A DNA stretch of 64,000 bases from Syncephalastrum monosporum B8922. Its lineage: Eukaryota; Mucoromycota; Mucoromycetes; Mucorales; Syncephalastraceae. Numbering within the stretch: the first letter of the stretch is position 1; every line of letters begins with the position of its first letter. This document shows positions 1 through 12,300 of this stretch, piece after piece. The translations under genes and the position numbers were made by a program. Under the pieces are notes generated by a model. The model searched no databases, had not been told where the DNA came from, and was given only the letters and a program-made list of their open reading frames with translations. The DNA lies in assembly GCA_000697355.1 (NCBI GenBank), contig JNEN01001206.1, positions 310,001-374,000 of the forward strand, read 5' to 3'.

Positions 1-1
1 A

Positions 2-133
2 ACGAGCCCAGACCGCCAGTTACATAGCCATATTTGGACAGCTGATACTCATAAGGATCTCCTTGTTATCCTGCACGAGCACCGTATGTCCTTTGATGAG
101 ACGACGGGTCCGTCACCCGACATTGATACATAA
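2..133 (+). CDS. Possible 3' end of an upstream gene (partial)
   Basis: An open frame enters from the left edge and ends in TAA at 131-133. Its last residues (ILHEHRMSFDETTG region) have a protein-like composition, but I recognise no family and there is no start within the window. It could be the last exon of a gene lying mostly to the left, or chance. Confidence 0.2.
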   Translation, partial: TSPDRQLHSHIWTADTHKDLLVILHEHRMSFDETTGPSPDIDT

Positions 134-159
134 AAGGGGCGTCCAGCTACGTACGTGAT

Positions 160-312
160 ATGAGTCTTTATCTCGGTATTGACAGTAGTAGTTTGGCGAT
201 CTATCCGCTCAAGAAGCGTGAGTTATATCGACACACCCTGCAGGCCGAGGGTGAGTTTGTTCTGTATAATGCACTTGAAGAATATGATAGTTTTGCAACA
301 TGTTGTCTATGA
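160..312 (+). CDS. Short ORF, 50 aa, unknown
   Basis: ATG at 160 opens a 50-residue frame ending in TGA at 310-312. It begins MSLYLGIDSSSLAIYPLKK and contains EFVLYNALEEYDSF, which reads like real coding sequence rather than random codons. It starts 26 bp after the stop of the partial frame at the window edge, so it may be a further exon of the same gene after an unrecognised intron. No family recognised. Confidence 0.22.
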   Translation: MSLYLGIDSSSLAIYPLKKRELYRHTLQAEGEFVLYNALEEYDSFATCCL

Positions 313-471
313 GGATGGAAAGCCATGATGTTTATTCGGCTGCCAAAAACGCTGGAAGAATCATATGCATACACAAGACAAAAATAAACTTCTTACAGTT
401 GAGCGTATGTGAGAAAAAAAGTAGAACGGAAAGTGACTGATTGATGGACGCATGCAATAGAAGGAGGAGCT

Positions 472-1641
472 TCATGCGTAATGAAGATCAGCACCCTGCG
501 GCAATGTAGCACTTAGAATCGACTGCAGAGAGCTGTCTGAGAGCGGATCGGGCATCAACATGCTGTGGTTGGTAGATGTTATACCTTCAGGCTGCTGTAC
601 AAAGAATGTGCTCGTATACCACTCCGGAAAGTGAGAGACTGATAGGCTTACGTCTGCCACGGCCGAATCGGTTGTACTAGTCGTCGAACTTGAACAGGTC
701 GTCGAAGGTACGTCGCTATGAAAAGGCATGTTGTAAGCTGGGTTGTCCATCACGACCGGCCATACGGGAAGCGCAGGCGAAGCGCTATCTAGACCGTTTT
801 TTATAGAAGCTCGAATGCTTGAATCGATGCTAGAGCTGTTGCCGCTAGTGCTGCTTGTTGTACTGCTTGAGCTGCTACTCATGGTGCTCGTCGTCATACT
901 CGGCACCCAGTCGGTCGGTAAGCTAGGTGACTCCATCGAGGAAAGGAAGAAGGACGGATAGGACAAGGGCGGAGAAATTGGCGACTGATAATAGTTCGAT
1001 GCCGGCTGATATTGCGGGATGTTTTGACTGGCTACGGAGGAACAGACGGGAAACTGTACGGCAGAAGTGTCACTTACGAACATTTGGGAGTAGTTCGTGG
1101 AAGGAAAACCTGTGCTGGAAATGGAGCGCATCGGTTTCTTGGCCGGGACCCGGTGAGGGCGGGAACAATGGTGAGGCGAGCGTACATAGTCACTGGCGTG
1201 GCGAGACGATGATCGGAATATGCCCGAAGCCAAAGTAGAAGAAGAAGGTGCTCGAAGAGCGAGCTGATGAGTGGGTGCTACGGTGGGTGCAGTTGTAGCT
1301 GACCGAGCGTAAACCACCCGCCGCTTGACATAATAGCGTGTGCCTGGCATACGAAGATGGACTTGAGCTACGCCAAAATAGACACGGGCCGGTGCCGGGA
1401 GGTGAGAATCTCGAATCGCGATATAATGACTCGTAGGACGCATTTTGCGCAAATGGTAAGCGTCTTCGATTATACGATGGTTGTGCATATCGAATTCGGT
1501 AAAGTAGGTATTCTCGAGCATAAATCCCCAAATGACACGCGATCTAGCGGAGTGAGGCACGTCTCCCGATGAAGATGGGCCATGTTTGATGCGTGGAGAA
1601 GATGCGGATTCGTTTGGGTCTTGCGGAAGGTGTTGAGGCAT
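472..1641 (-). CDS. WWE-domain-like protein with Ser/Thr-rich tail
   Basis: A single-exon frame of 389 aa starting with MPQHLPQDPNES. Residues about 35-110 look like a WWE domain: an aromatic VIWGF start, an acidic IIEDAYHLRK stretch in the position where WWE domains have IExAY, then VYFGVAQVHLRMPGTRYYVKR, matching the 'Y-x-(I/V)-(D/F)-F-x-x-M-x-Q ... T-G-x-x-x-x-V-x-R' end of the fold. WWE domains bind ADP-ribose chains and occur in ubiquitin ligases and PARPs. The rest (about 120-389) is Ser/Thr/Pro-rich low complexity with a long serine run near residue 255 and no catalytic domain. A TATA box lies 54 bp upstream of the ATG. The domain call is from pattern memory only; partner and role are unknown. 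Confidence 0.6.
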   Translation of the reverse strand: MPQHLPQDPNESASSPRIKHGPSSSGDVPHSARSRVIWGFMLENTYFTEFDMHNHRIIEDAYHLRKMRPTSHYIAIRDSHLPAPARVYFGVAQVHLRMPGTRYYVKRRVVYARSATTAPTVAPTHQLALRAPSSSTLASGIFRSSSRHASDYVRSPHHCSRPHRVPAKKPMRSISSTGFPSTNYSQMFVSDTSAVQFPVCSSVASQNIPQYQPASNYYQSPISPPLSYPSFFLSSMESPSLPTDWVPSMTTSTMSSSSSSTTSSTSGNSSSIDSSIRASIKNGLDSASPALPVWPVVMDNPAYNMPFHSDVPSTTCSSSTTSTTDSAVADVSLSVSHFPEWYTSTFFVQQPEGITSTNHSMLMPDPLSDSSLQSILSATLPQGADLHYA

Positions 1642-1694
1642 GTCTTGAATATAGAAGCTGTGGTTATCAGTATACGTATCAGGCGTGTATTTGA

Positions 1695-1704
1695 CTTATA
1701 TATG
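1695..1704 (-). promoter_or_regulatory. TATA box of the WWE-like gene
   Basis: On the minus strand the sequence reads CATATATAAG, 54-63 bp before the ATG at 1641. Position and sequence fit a Pol II TATA element and support the chosen start codon. Confidence 0.5.
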
Positions 1705-3669
1705 ACCAGCAATGGACCCTGTGGTTTTTAAGGGTTTTTATCACATCATTTGTAATCAAACGCACCAGGAGAGGTGACCCTTATCCTGAACCACTTGTTC
1801 CGTGGACTAGATCAGCTGTCATCGAAGAGGAAATTTGATAGGTTTGACGATCGCCTGGGTCTCGACGGAACCAAGTCGTGGTACATCAGTTGCATGCGTT
1901 GAAAATAACGGTGGACATCCGTACACCCGCGCGCGCGAACACATACACTTGAGCCCCTTAGTTTTCGTCCCATAACCCCGTGTTGAGATACTGCACTCTG
2001 CATAGTCCACTAAGATTTGCTTGAATGACATACGTACCGAGCCCGAGCGCGCTTCGCCGATCCCGCTGACTGCTTCCAGTCGTTCCTTGCGTGGGGGAGT
2101 TGCCCCAACGAATGTGGAAAATGTATTGAAGCTGCACCAATGATGATCTGCGTGGTTGCCTGTGCGTATGCCAAAAGCGTATGCCAAAAGCTTTTCCCCA
2201 TTCAAAGTCCAAAAAAAGGTGAATGCAAACAACAACGACGAGGAGCTTCATGCTCAGAAAAAAATACACGTGGTTTAGTAGGTATGGATCCTGTTCAGTG
2301 AATCCACAACCACGTTTTGATGGATAGGCCATGGGAGCAGAAAGATAAAGTAAATTTAATCGTCATCCGATGGCGGCGGCCTGAAAAAAAAACGCTTTCC
2401 TAACACCGTGGGCCCATGCAAGTAAGTACACCGTGCCCCACATTAACAAAATTTGAGAACGGTAGAAAAGCATAATTGAAATAAACATGCTGTGACATGT
2501 AAGTCTCTTTAGTTGAATCATCCCATGTCCACTGACAGGTGTCATAATGTATGTTTACTTGAGGTCCAGATGCAAAACGGTTATATTCCAGCGAGTTTAT
2601 AGTGCTAGTCCGACAGGCAGTACGACACAAATGGTATGTCTTTGATAGGATATTGTCTACACGCGGATTCAACACCAGGAAGCATACTCACCGGTGATGC
2701 ATGACAGAACTTCAAGTGCAAAATCTCTCCGATGCCCGTCGTCCTGAAGCGAAGCATATTGGGCTGTGTGTGTCGCTTTATCGGGCGAGCATATCTGGGT
2801 TCTTGACGTCACGTCAAACATATATTTTATGAGTTATAGTTGAGGTAGAGATATTACAACTGATAAGGTCCAGCTGTCGTGATAAGTTCACTGTAACGAC
2901 GGTGTTCTTCCGTGAAAAGGCGCTAAGATAAGGATAGATAAAACGGTGAACATAGAGCCTCGCATTTGTAGGTTTAAAGGGGTTGTCCATGAGCAAAGTA
3001 TGATTTAGCAGATCGCAGCAAAAAAAAAAAAATTGTAAGAGACACGTGCCGTGCTGGGGATTCGCTCCCTGCCTCATGCTTTCCACCAATATAAGAAACC
3101 CGTCATGTCCCCGCTTATAAACATGTGAACCTCTAAAATTTTTATTCTGTAATGTATAGCACCGCTTTTTTGTGTCCCATACTAGATCGACACGTTGGGT
3201 CCTTTACCAGGTGATTATCGGTGGAATACGACTCCCGGGTTTTCAGCAAGCGTGCAGAATTCTCAAGTAGGGTGAAACATGTGTCATCTGCTGACTTGCA
3301 TAGAGCTGATACACAAAGTAAGCGTTTTCAATCAATTTACTTTTCGAATGATACGAGTGTGCTTTATTTTGTTATGTGTTGGGGGAGAGGGATAGGTACC
3401 CGATTTGATTCATACGGCAAACAAGGGGAAAAAGGGGGGAGAGAAATTATGTATATAAGCTATGCGTTGTGAATTGTGAAATTGAATAACTGTGTGATAG
3501 TGAGGTTGACAATTGGTGGTGTGTGGGAGTGAAAGAGAGAGCGAATGACTGAATGAGTAATAGAGCGGGCGGAAGGGAACACGGGTCCAGCGAGAGTGAG
3601 TGAATGAAGGTTTGCGTCTTGTTTGTTTACGCGTCCATAAATGTGTGTTGCATAATCGAAATAATTGAA
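1705..3669. other. Intergenic, no supported gene
   Basis: About 2 kb between the WWE-like gene and mub1. ORFs here are under 145 codons, overlap each other on both strands and lack family motifs. A 13-A run lies near 3020. Nothing further supported. Confidence 0.5.
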
Positions 3670-4957
3670 TTAGAGCTCCATGCCGACACCCATATCGACG
3701 AGCAGGCCTCTGTTCTCCGAGCTTTCGCTGGTGGAAGATGCTTCTGTATTTCGCTCGATCATGGTCATACTTTCGCTGTGGGCGTGACCGGGCGGCGTCG
3801 GTATTTCATTCACGACGACAGTGCCACCCCGCTCGCGCATACTCTCCGGACGCCGATGGTGATCCTCGGCAAGGACGTTTGTATGCGCAGACGTGTTTGT
3901 TGTGGCTGGTGTATGATCGTCGCCGTCTGCTTGCGTCTCTTGCGTAAGGTTATCCGCAGGTGGATGAGGCACGGCCGTAGCGATCGCAGCTCTGGCGGCG
4001 GCAGCGGTTGCAGCCATGGTGGCTGCGGATGAAATGGCTCCAGTAGCAGGTGCAGTGGACGACGAGGGCTGGCGCTCAACACACCACCATCGATGACCTG
4101 CGCCCCAGGCCGCGCTCTGACAAGCCTTGCTGCAGTACTTTGCTTTGCGGCAGCGACGGCATTTAGCGAATTCGCGTGGCTGCTTCTCCCACTTGCTGCA
4201 GTGCATATTGGCACAGCGACGGATACCACCGCGTGTGTCGTCCTTGCGGCAGGCGTTGCGCATAATGACGCCCGACCAATACTGAATCGTGCTGGGGTGC
4301 AAGCGGTGCGCGAAATTCTCTACTACGGAGAAGACGTTGCGGTCGTAGGCGGTCAGGAACAGATCCCGGATATGGGGGTATTTAGACAAGTAAGCCAGGA
4401 GCTGGAGGGACATGAGGATGTCCTCCTCCCGGTAGTATACGTTATCAATGCTGGGGGATGCACGTGAGTCGGCTGCGAGGAAAGTGCGCGAAGAAGCGGG
4501 GTCGCGCTGAAGCCTGCTGCGCCTGCGCTGAGCAGGGTTGATCTTCAGGTAGGGGAAAGTGGAGCGACGGACGTTGGGAGTGAGGGTGGTGCGGACCCGC
4601 GCGGGGTGCATCGATGAGGATGCAGATGCGGTGGAGGTGGAGGTGGAAGCAGAGGAGGTGGAAGCAGAGTATGGGTGTGACTGTTGATGATGCTGGATAG
4701 GGTTATTATGGTTGTGCGAAGGATGGGGAGGTATCGTAGAAGAAATGGTAGTGGAAGCACTGGTAGCAGTAGTAGTAGGAACGGTGGTAGATGAGGCAAC
4801 AGTGGGTGTGGTGGTGGTGGTGGTGCAAGATAATGAGTGTGAATTTGTTGGCTCCGCAACTGAGGGAAAAAAGTTACAGAGTCAGTATGATGATTATTGA
4901 TGACAATGCCATATTAGATGGAAAACCCTACCACTGCTGTCTGTGGATGAGCCCACT

Positions 4958-4995
<38 letters not shown>

Positions 4996-5412
4996 CTGCT
5001 GCTGTTTTTGCTTCTCCTGAGTGATGGCTTCAAGCGCACGCAAGAAGTTCTCCAGGACACGGAGTACGACGGGTATCATTCCGGCTTCGACAACTCTCGT
5101 CCGAATCTGTTCAGTGCCGCGAACACCAATGTTGACAACACACTGGAAGGCAAGTGACCACTTCCAGACATGGCGCATATCAGCATGGTTCTGCTGCTGA
5201 GAAAGGATGCGGACAAGCTTCTCAAGGCCACCGTCCACAACTAGAATGTCCCTTATGCGAGGTGAGGTGGAGGTGAGGTAAGCAAGATGTGTAAGCGAGT
5301 TGATCATGGGGAGCGTGGCTGTGCAGTCCAAGGCCCGTCTGTCGTAGAGAGCAGACGTAATACAGACAGCAGCTCGATTCTGGCCAGGGAAGCATAGGTT
5401 GGGCTCTCGCAT
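3670..5412 (-). CDS. mub1: MYND zinc-finger protein, Mub1/samB family
   Basis: Two exons (4932-5412 and 3670-4859, intron of 72 nt ending TTTTTTCCCTCAG) give 556 aa. The N-terminus (MREPNLCFPGQNRAAVCIT, then ALYDRRALDCT, INSLTHLAYLT, WKWSLAFQCVVNIGVRGTE) is the hallmark armadillo-like region of Mub1/samB. A poly-Q block follows near residue 140, then a Ser/Thr/His linker. The MYND finger lies at about residues 390-440 with the ligands in CANMHCSKWE, CRRCRKAKYCSKAC and HRWWC. In yeast Mub1 partners Ubr2 in ubiquitination of Rpn4; in Aspergillus samB affects septation and morphogenesis. The C-terminus is Ala/Thr-rich and disordered. The splice joins in phase 1 and keeps both conserved parts in frame, so the model is solid. 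Confidence 0.9.
4960..5003 (-). repeat. CAG/CTG trinucleotide repeat encoding poly-Q in mub1
   Basis: About eleven uninterrupted CTG units on the plus strand followed by CTT CTG CTG CTG. On the coding strand they give a glutamine run broken by one lysine, just before the exon 1/2 splice. Pure CAG runs of this size are usually length-variable. Confidence 0.85.
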
Positions 5413-5825
5413 GATGGAACGACTAAAGATGAGGAGATTCGGGCGAAAACAGGGGTGGGGCTCGAAGCAAAGAGTGAAAAGGAAGCTGCCCTGCGGAGAT
5501 CTGGGTCACGTTTTCTTCGTTTCTCACAGGTTGCTTTGCGACAAATAAATCTCAGCAACAACAACACGACTCATCCCCCACGCAACTATCATAATCATCT
5601 ACTCAGCCAACCGCGCGCAGAACTTGAGAGTCAGCGCAAGATATATGAAATAAACATTTTCCCATTTCTTACACTGATGAAGAAACGGAGCAAACAATCG
5701 CCCTATGGATTTACTTTTCAACGCACTGATCCTATTGGTTGCAGCTTCCTTTTGATTGGTGCTTGCATTATATACCACACAAAAAAGTGAAACGATAATG
5801 TACACATTTTGAAACTCGACCAAAT
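5413..5825. other. Intergenic between mub1 start and rtg2 stop
   Basis: 413 bp holding the mub1 upstream region and the rtg2 3' flank (same strand). No ORF, repeat or RNA signal that I can support. Confidence 0.5.
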
Positions 5826-7817
5826 TTACTCGACGACGCTGACCGTAAACAGCCGTGGATGGTCCAAACCCGACCGCTGTTCCTCATCCATATCAAACTT
5901 TTTGATATTGATTTTCTGGTCCAAGCTCTCAATCACGGACTGAACCATCGGCGCATCCACCATCGGGGACTGTTCCTTGGGTAGTTGGATACAGAGCTCC
6001 ATGCGAGGATACATGTAATTTTCTTGGCTTGACTCGAGAGCGTCCTGCTTGTGGGACCTTAATTGCAAGCCGCTGCGCATGAGGCCAAGTCCCGGCCGGA
6101 GCGGCGAAATTGCAAATATCAACTCCATCAGCCGTCCAACAAACTTACACACCGCCGTTCCTTTGGTCCCCACGATGCCCTGTACCGTATCAAAGATCGG
6201 ATCCGGTACTTTTCCGCCCTGTAACATTTACAAAAAAAAAAAAAAAAAAAAGATCAGCAAAAGTTACTTTTCTCTGTTCCTTCTTTTTTTTTTTTTTGTT
6301 CTTGTCATGCAATCCATTAACATACCTGACGGTACGCCAACAGCAACGCCAACGCGGCTCGCTCTTTATGCGTGAGACCAGGTACATTGGCAAGCGGCCC
6401 GCTGGAAAGCGGAAGGTGGAACGAGACGACACCTCGCGATTCTTTCGGGTAATGTGATGTCAGGTTGGCCAGGTGGATGGCCGACGGTAAGAGCCGATGG
6501 AGTTGAAGGGGATGGTCCTTGGCCATGTAGGGGTGAGCGAGGGCTTGGGTCAGGATAGTGTAGATCGCATCATATTCGTCATCGGCGAGGGTGTGAGGCG
6601 TCGTGGAAAGATAGGCCTTGACACCTTCCAATAACGGGTCCTTTGCCTGCTCTTCTGGAGACAGCAGCTGGTAGCAGAGACCCTGGCGTACGCCCCCCTG
6701 ACTAAAATGGGCGTTATCAATTTGGAGGACCTGCAGCACGGCTGACAATAAGAAACACACGGCGGGAACCATGCCGGCCCGCCGCTTTGAAACACGGAAA
6801 CAGCGCAGCTGCTTCTGCGCCATCTTTGGGTCCTCATGCATGTATCGCGTGGCCAGATCGTGCAGATCGGAGCCGCTGATCGAGTAGCCGCTGATAATCG
6901 GTATCGGATATGTTGTATAGTCCTTGCTATGCGGTGCAGACGACGACTTGAGTGATGACCGGTTCTGAGGCTGGGACGAGCTCGAGCTGTTTGTTGATGA
7001 CGACGCGGTCGGTTGTTGCTGGTCGTGCTGGTGCTTTTGAGGCGGGAGAGACATGGAGAGATAGCCGATCGACCGCAAGCTGCCGCCGGTCATGTAGACC
7101 TGGAAGCCCTCGGGTCTGATCAGCTTGCTAGGTGGCTGCACCTGTGCGAGCGCGTGTGTCACGTTCGCGACGATTTCTTGATACAGATTGGCGCGGTCTT
7201 CCGAGGTGTCGCAGTTGGCCAGACGCTTTTTGAGCGCGACGGAACCATACGGCAGAGAGATGGGGGTTTTGCACACGTCGATGGCACCGTTCTCATCCGT
7301 GAGAACATAGCTGAGCTCGAAGGAACCACCACCGAGATCCATGGTGAGCCCGTTCACGTCATATGAGGTACCTTGAAGATCGCATGATAAACACCAGAAC
7401 ACACGCCCACCCTTCTGCGAGTCACGTACCGACAATGCCTGCGGCTGAGATAAGCGCCTCCTCCTCTTTGGACAACAGTGTCACTCTCCATCCTGTTTCG
7501 TCATAGATTCGTGCCAAGAACTGTTCTGCGTTGGTTGCAATACGCGTTGCCTCGGTGGCAATGACGCGCACATTCTCGGGTCGCACTTGAAGTTCGTCGC
7601 ACAGCATTTTAAAACGTTGGAAGCAGACGATTGTCTGAGCAATGGTCTCGTCAGGGATAATGCCTTCGTCCGTCTGGGCATCCAGCAAGGAAATGGGCGC
7701 ACGCTCTTCGAAGGTCACGGGTAAATGACGTTCGAACGCACTAATGATCCCAAAGCGGATGCCGTTGGATCCCATGTCTACGACCGCGAACGGCGCAGTG
7801 GGGGGTTGATCTGTCAT
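5826..7817 (-). CDS. rtg2: Rtg2-like Ppx/GppA phosphatase family protein
   Basis: Three exons (7430-7817, 6326-7371, 5826-6218) give 608 aa, close to yeast Rtg2 (588). The start at 7817 (MTDQPPTAPFAVVDMGSNGI) places the first phosphate loop (VVDMGSNGIRFGI) near residue 12; an upstream in-frame ATG would add an unlikely extension. The actin-like fold motifs are intact: VIATEATRIATN with the conserved Glu, then MDLGGGSFELS (second phosphate loop), and MTGGSLRSIGYL. The intron between VG and TSYDV closes in phase 1 and the last intron, which carries long T runs, in phase 0. Residues about 280-320 are a Ser/Gln-rich insert. Rtg2 in yeast relays mitochondrial dysfunction to Rtg1/Rtg3 and is in SLIK; the superfamily hydrolyses polyphosphate or pppGpp. 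Which role applies here is not shown by sequence. Confidence 0.92.
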
Positions 7818-7970
7818 GGGCGGTGGAAACAAAAAGAACGGCGTCCCGCTTTGCACGCAAAATGAATGAATGAGAAAGGAAAAGAGCCAGATGAAAATAG
7901 AAAAAGCGTTTTTGTTTCTTCCGTAAAACATAAAGCGATCCTTGTTTCTTCTGATTATATTTGACTCGTT

Positions 7971-9388
<1,418 letters not shown>

Positions 9389-12300
9389 CGTGAAAGGGTT
9401 AAGTGGAGAGGACAACGACGCGTGTAGCGCTAAGTCAGCCAATCCAGTCGCCGGTGACGTTTATCAACATTGAAACGCCGCCAAAACGAGGCTCCCAGCT
9501 GCTATGTTCTTTGCTCTCGTCCAATCAGATCCACTAATAATCTATGTCTTGAATGTTGCGCATTAAAATCATGTTCAGCCCGCGAAACGCATTGAATGTA
9601 GCAAGCTGCTGGATAAATTAAAATTGTTTCATTACTATTACCATCACAGATTGTCTTATTGAATAAAAAATACTTGCACTCGTAGAAGTAGTCTGTTCTG
9701 GTAATGCAGTTTTAATCAATTACCCAGTTATTCGTGTACTAGTAAGCTGCGCAAAGATCACATTTGCTACACGTCTGACAGTGATATAGAAGCACCAAGC
9801 AGAGAGAGTTGCCATGTCATGAACCTTTCGCTTACCTGTCATTTTTGCTCTTCAATCCAACTACCAGCAGTCTCTGGATAAAGGCTTTTATCAGTTCGTT
9901 TTCTTCAATTACATAGATATAACGTGACGCAAATGCAGTTTCATGGCTATTTCTCTGGGAAACGGAGGCATCCGATCGCTCAAGAAGAATGGTTCACTGT
10001 GGGCGTAAATTACAGCTTCATGGTAGTGGACCGAAATCCGCCATCATCCACCAGCGCTAATGTTGTCAGGTATCCGCTGTGCAAAAGCTATCCCTCCTCC
10101 ACGTTACCATATCCTACCTGCCTTTTAGGTATCTTTCTTGACATATATGTCATGCTGTTCCCATTTAGCCCCAGGTTGACATATTTGTCAAACATATCAC
10201 GGAAAACGCCCCCGTTTTGTGTTGTGTTGTAAATACTCTACGCACTCAACCTCCTTTGCAAATAGGACCTCACCAGTCTTGCTGTCTTTCCAGTACTCCT
10301 TATAGGCTTACATCAGCCATGAGTAACACTGTTTACTCTAGTATAGCATTAGTCAGAGCAAGACGCTTCTAACTTTTTCGCTCCTAATCAAAACCCAAGG
10401 AGCAAGGAATTGTGATGTGATCTACCGACCGCATTTACGATGCTTTTATTATAAGTGACGTTTTACCTCTAAGTGCTTCAGCTCCCCATTTATTTCGATT
10501 GACTCCTCACTCATGTCGTACTATATCTACAAACTAGAAAGATACAGTATGTCCAGGGCGAAAATGCGGGAGGGGGTTATTTTGAACCTGTCTTGTGCTA
10601 TGTAAAGGCCTGATGGGCGCATGCTCGTTCAAGCTAAGAAATAAGGAACTAATCCGCCAAGTGCACGGTTTAAAGTAAGGATTGTCACAAAGGATATGTG
10701 TACGAGTATGCCAATGAGGTTAAATATCAGGCCAGTGGTCATACATCAGACAGCGAGTGAGACGATTTTTTATTAACGATGCTTGTCGCTCACATATGTT
10801 TGCTTCCATTGAATACGGTTATATATCTCCCTTCCCCTGAAAATATCAAACATGCAATAGAGTAACTTGAAACGACTTCCTTTACTGGAAGATTAGGAAT
10901 CCATGAAACCGCACCATTTTCTTTCGTGTGTCTGCAGCGGTCTGAAATCTCTAGAATTTTATCCCCAACAAAGTATCCAGGTCATCGACCGACTTTAGTG
11001 GGTAACTGCTGTTTTGAGCTAAACTATATCCATCAGTCGTTGCATAGAGGGCGTGGTAAAGTCACTGGACTTCTGCACGGTGCGCCATCACAAGCTACAG
11101 CATTTTCCTTGAAAGGTATAGGCGATATGTCTGATGAGTGTAGCATGGAACAAACCTTTTACCATAGCCCTCCCAGCAACTGGGTAAGGACTCTTGATTC
11201 GGGTATCCATTTGAAATAGCAGCGGGCGCCGCCTGTCCCTTATTCTCATCGAATCTGATTGCGCAAAAGCAGGAGTGCCTGAATTCAGAATATTCAGCCC
11301 CAATCCAGTTTTGGAAAAGTGCTACCCATTCGTGACGTATCAAGGCACAGTACAAGCTGTGCCTGAGACCGCAGCACATTTTACGCTGGCTAATGTGTAT
11401 CTATCAAGGCTCAAATGGAAATTAAACTCGGCATCTGCTGAGGCGAAGGTAGAAAAGACACATGCACTGATATCGACGCGATTGTTGCTCATCTAATGGG
11501 AACGAGAGACGAAGCTGGGCCAAGCAGTACCAGTCATTTTGGACGACAAGAGCGGAGACAAGCAGAATAAAGGAAAATGTGATACAAACATGAAGAGTTT
11601 ATTTTCCTAATTGATACACCTGTTTGCGAATGTCGCAATGAAGCGTTTTTGGTGGTTGTAAAGTTAATCATCAGCTGCCAGGTTGGCCTAATACAGAACT
11701 TTGGAAAATTGGGAACCAAGTTAGCCATTCTTTTTCTATTAGACCTTTTTTTTTTTTTTTTTTTTTGCTCGGTAGCCGATTCCGTAAGGCTGCGCTTGGA
11801 CACTTGCAAATTTATATTTGCTAACATTAGGACGTTTGTGTTTGCGTTGTTGAGATTTGATGCTTGAGCCATACATATCCAATTTTGGGGTATAAGCAGC
11901 ACATTTCGGATATTTTTACATGCTTTTGGATAGTAAGTTTATCTCTTTGCGTTGCGTTCACATTGTAGAATAGACAATTACGTTATATTGAATAAAAAAA
12001 ACTTTGTGGAGACAGCAACCATAAAGCGAGCAGTGTATCACCCTGTTGTGATTCGAGCAGTGAGTCATAGATGGCAACTGTAAATAACTGACCATCTGAT
12101 CAACGCGACATATTCAAAACCGTAAAATTGACTTCTCAGTACAGTATAGTGCAATAAAGCACAGTATGCAATGTGTCTCATTTGTAAGTAGTGCAAGATT
12201 GGGCGTAACAATTGTCCATCTGCCTTATTTCAAAACGAAGAGCAAAGAAGATTTCTTATCAGGAGCCCCTATCCTACATTTCGTGATTGAATTGACTTCT

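Noticed and set aside
3015..3085. tRNA-like T-arm string GGAGCGAATCC with a T run on the minus strand
   Set aside because: The acceptor and T-arm stems do not pair and no D or anticodon arm can be built; not a tRNA.
4545..4859. 104-codon minus ORF rich in Pro/Leu/His
   Set aside because: Other-frame shadow of mub1 exon 2; the phase-1 splice puts the Ser/Thr frame in use.
11128..11156. CTGATGAG, a possible hammerhead core
   Set aside because: The required GAAA and a proper stem II are missing.
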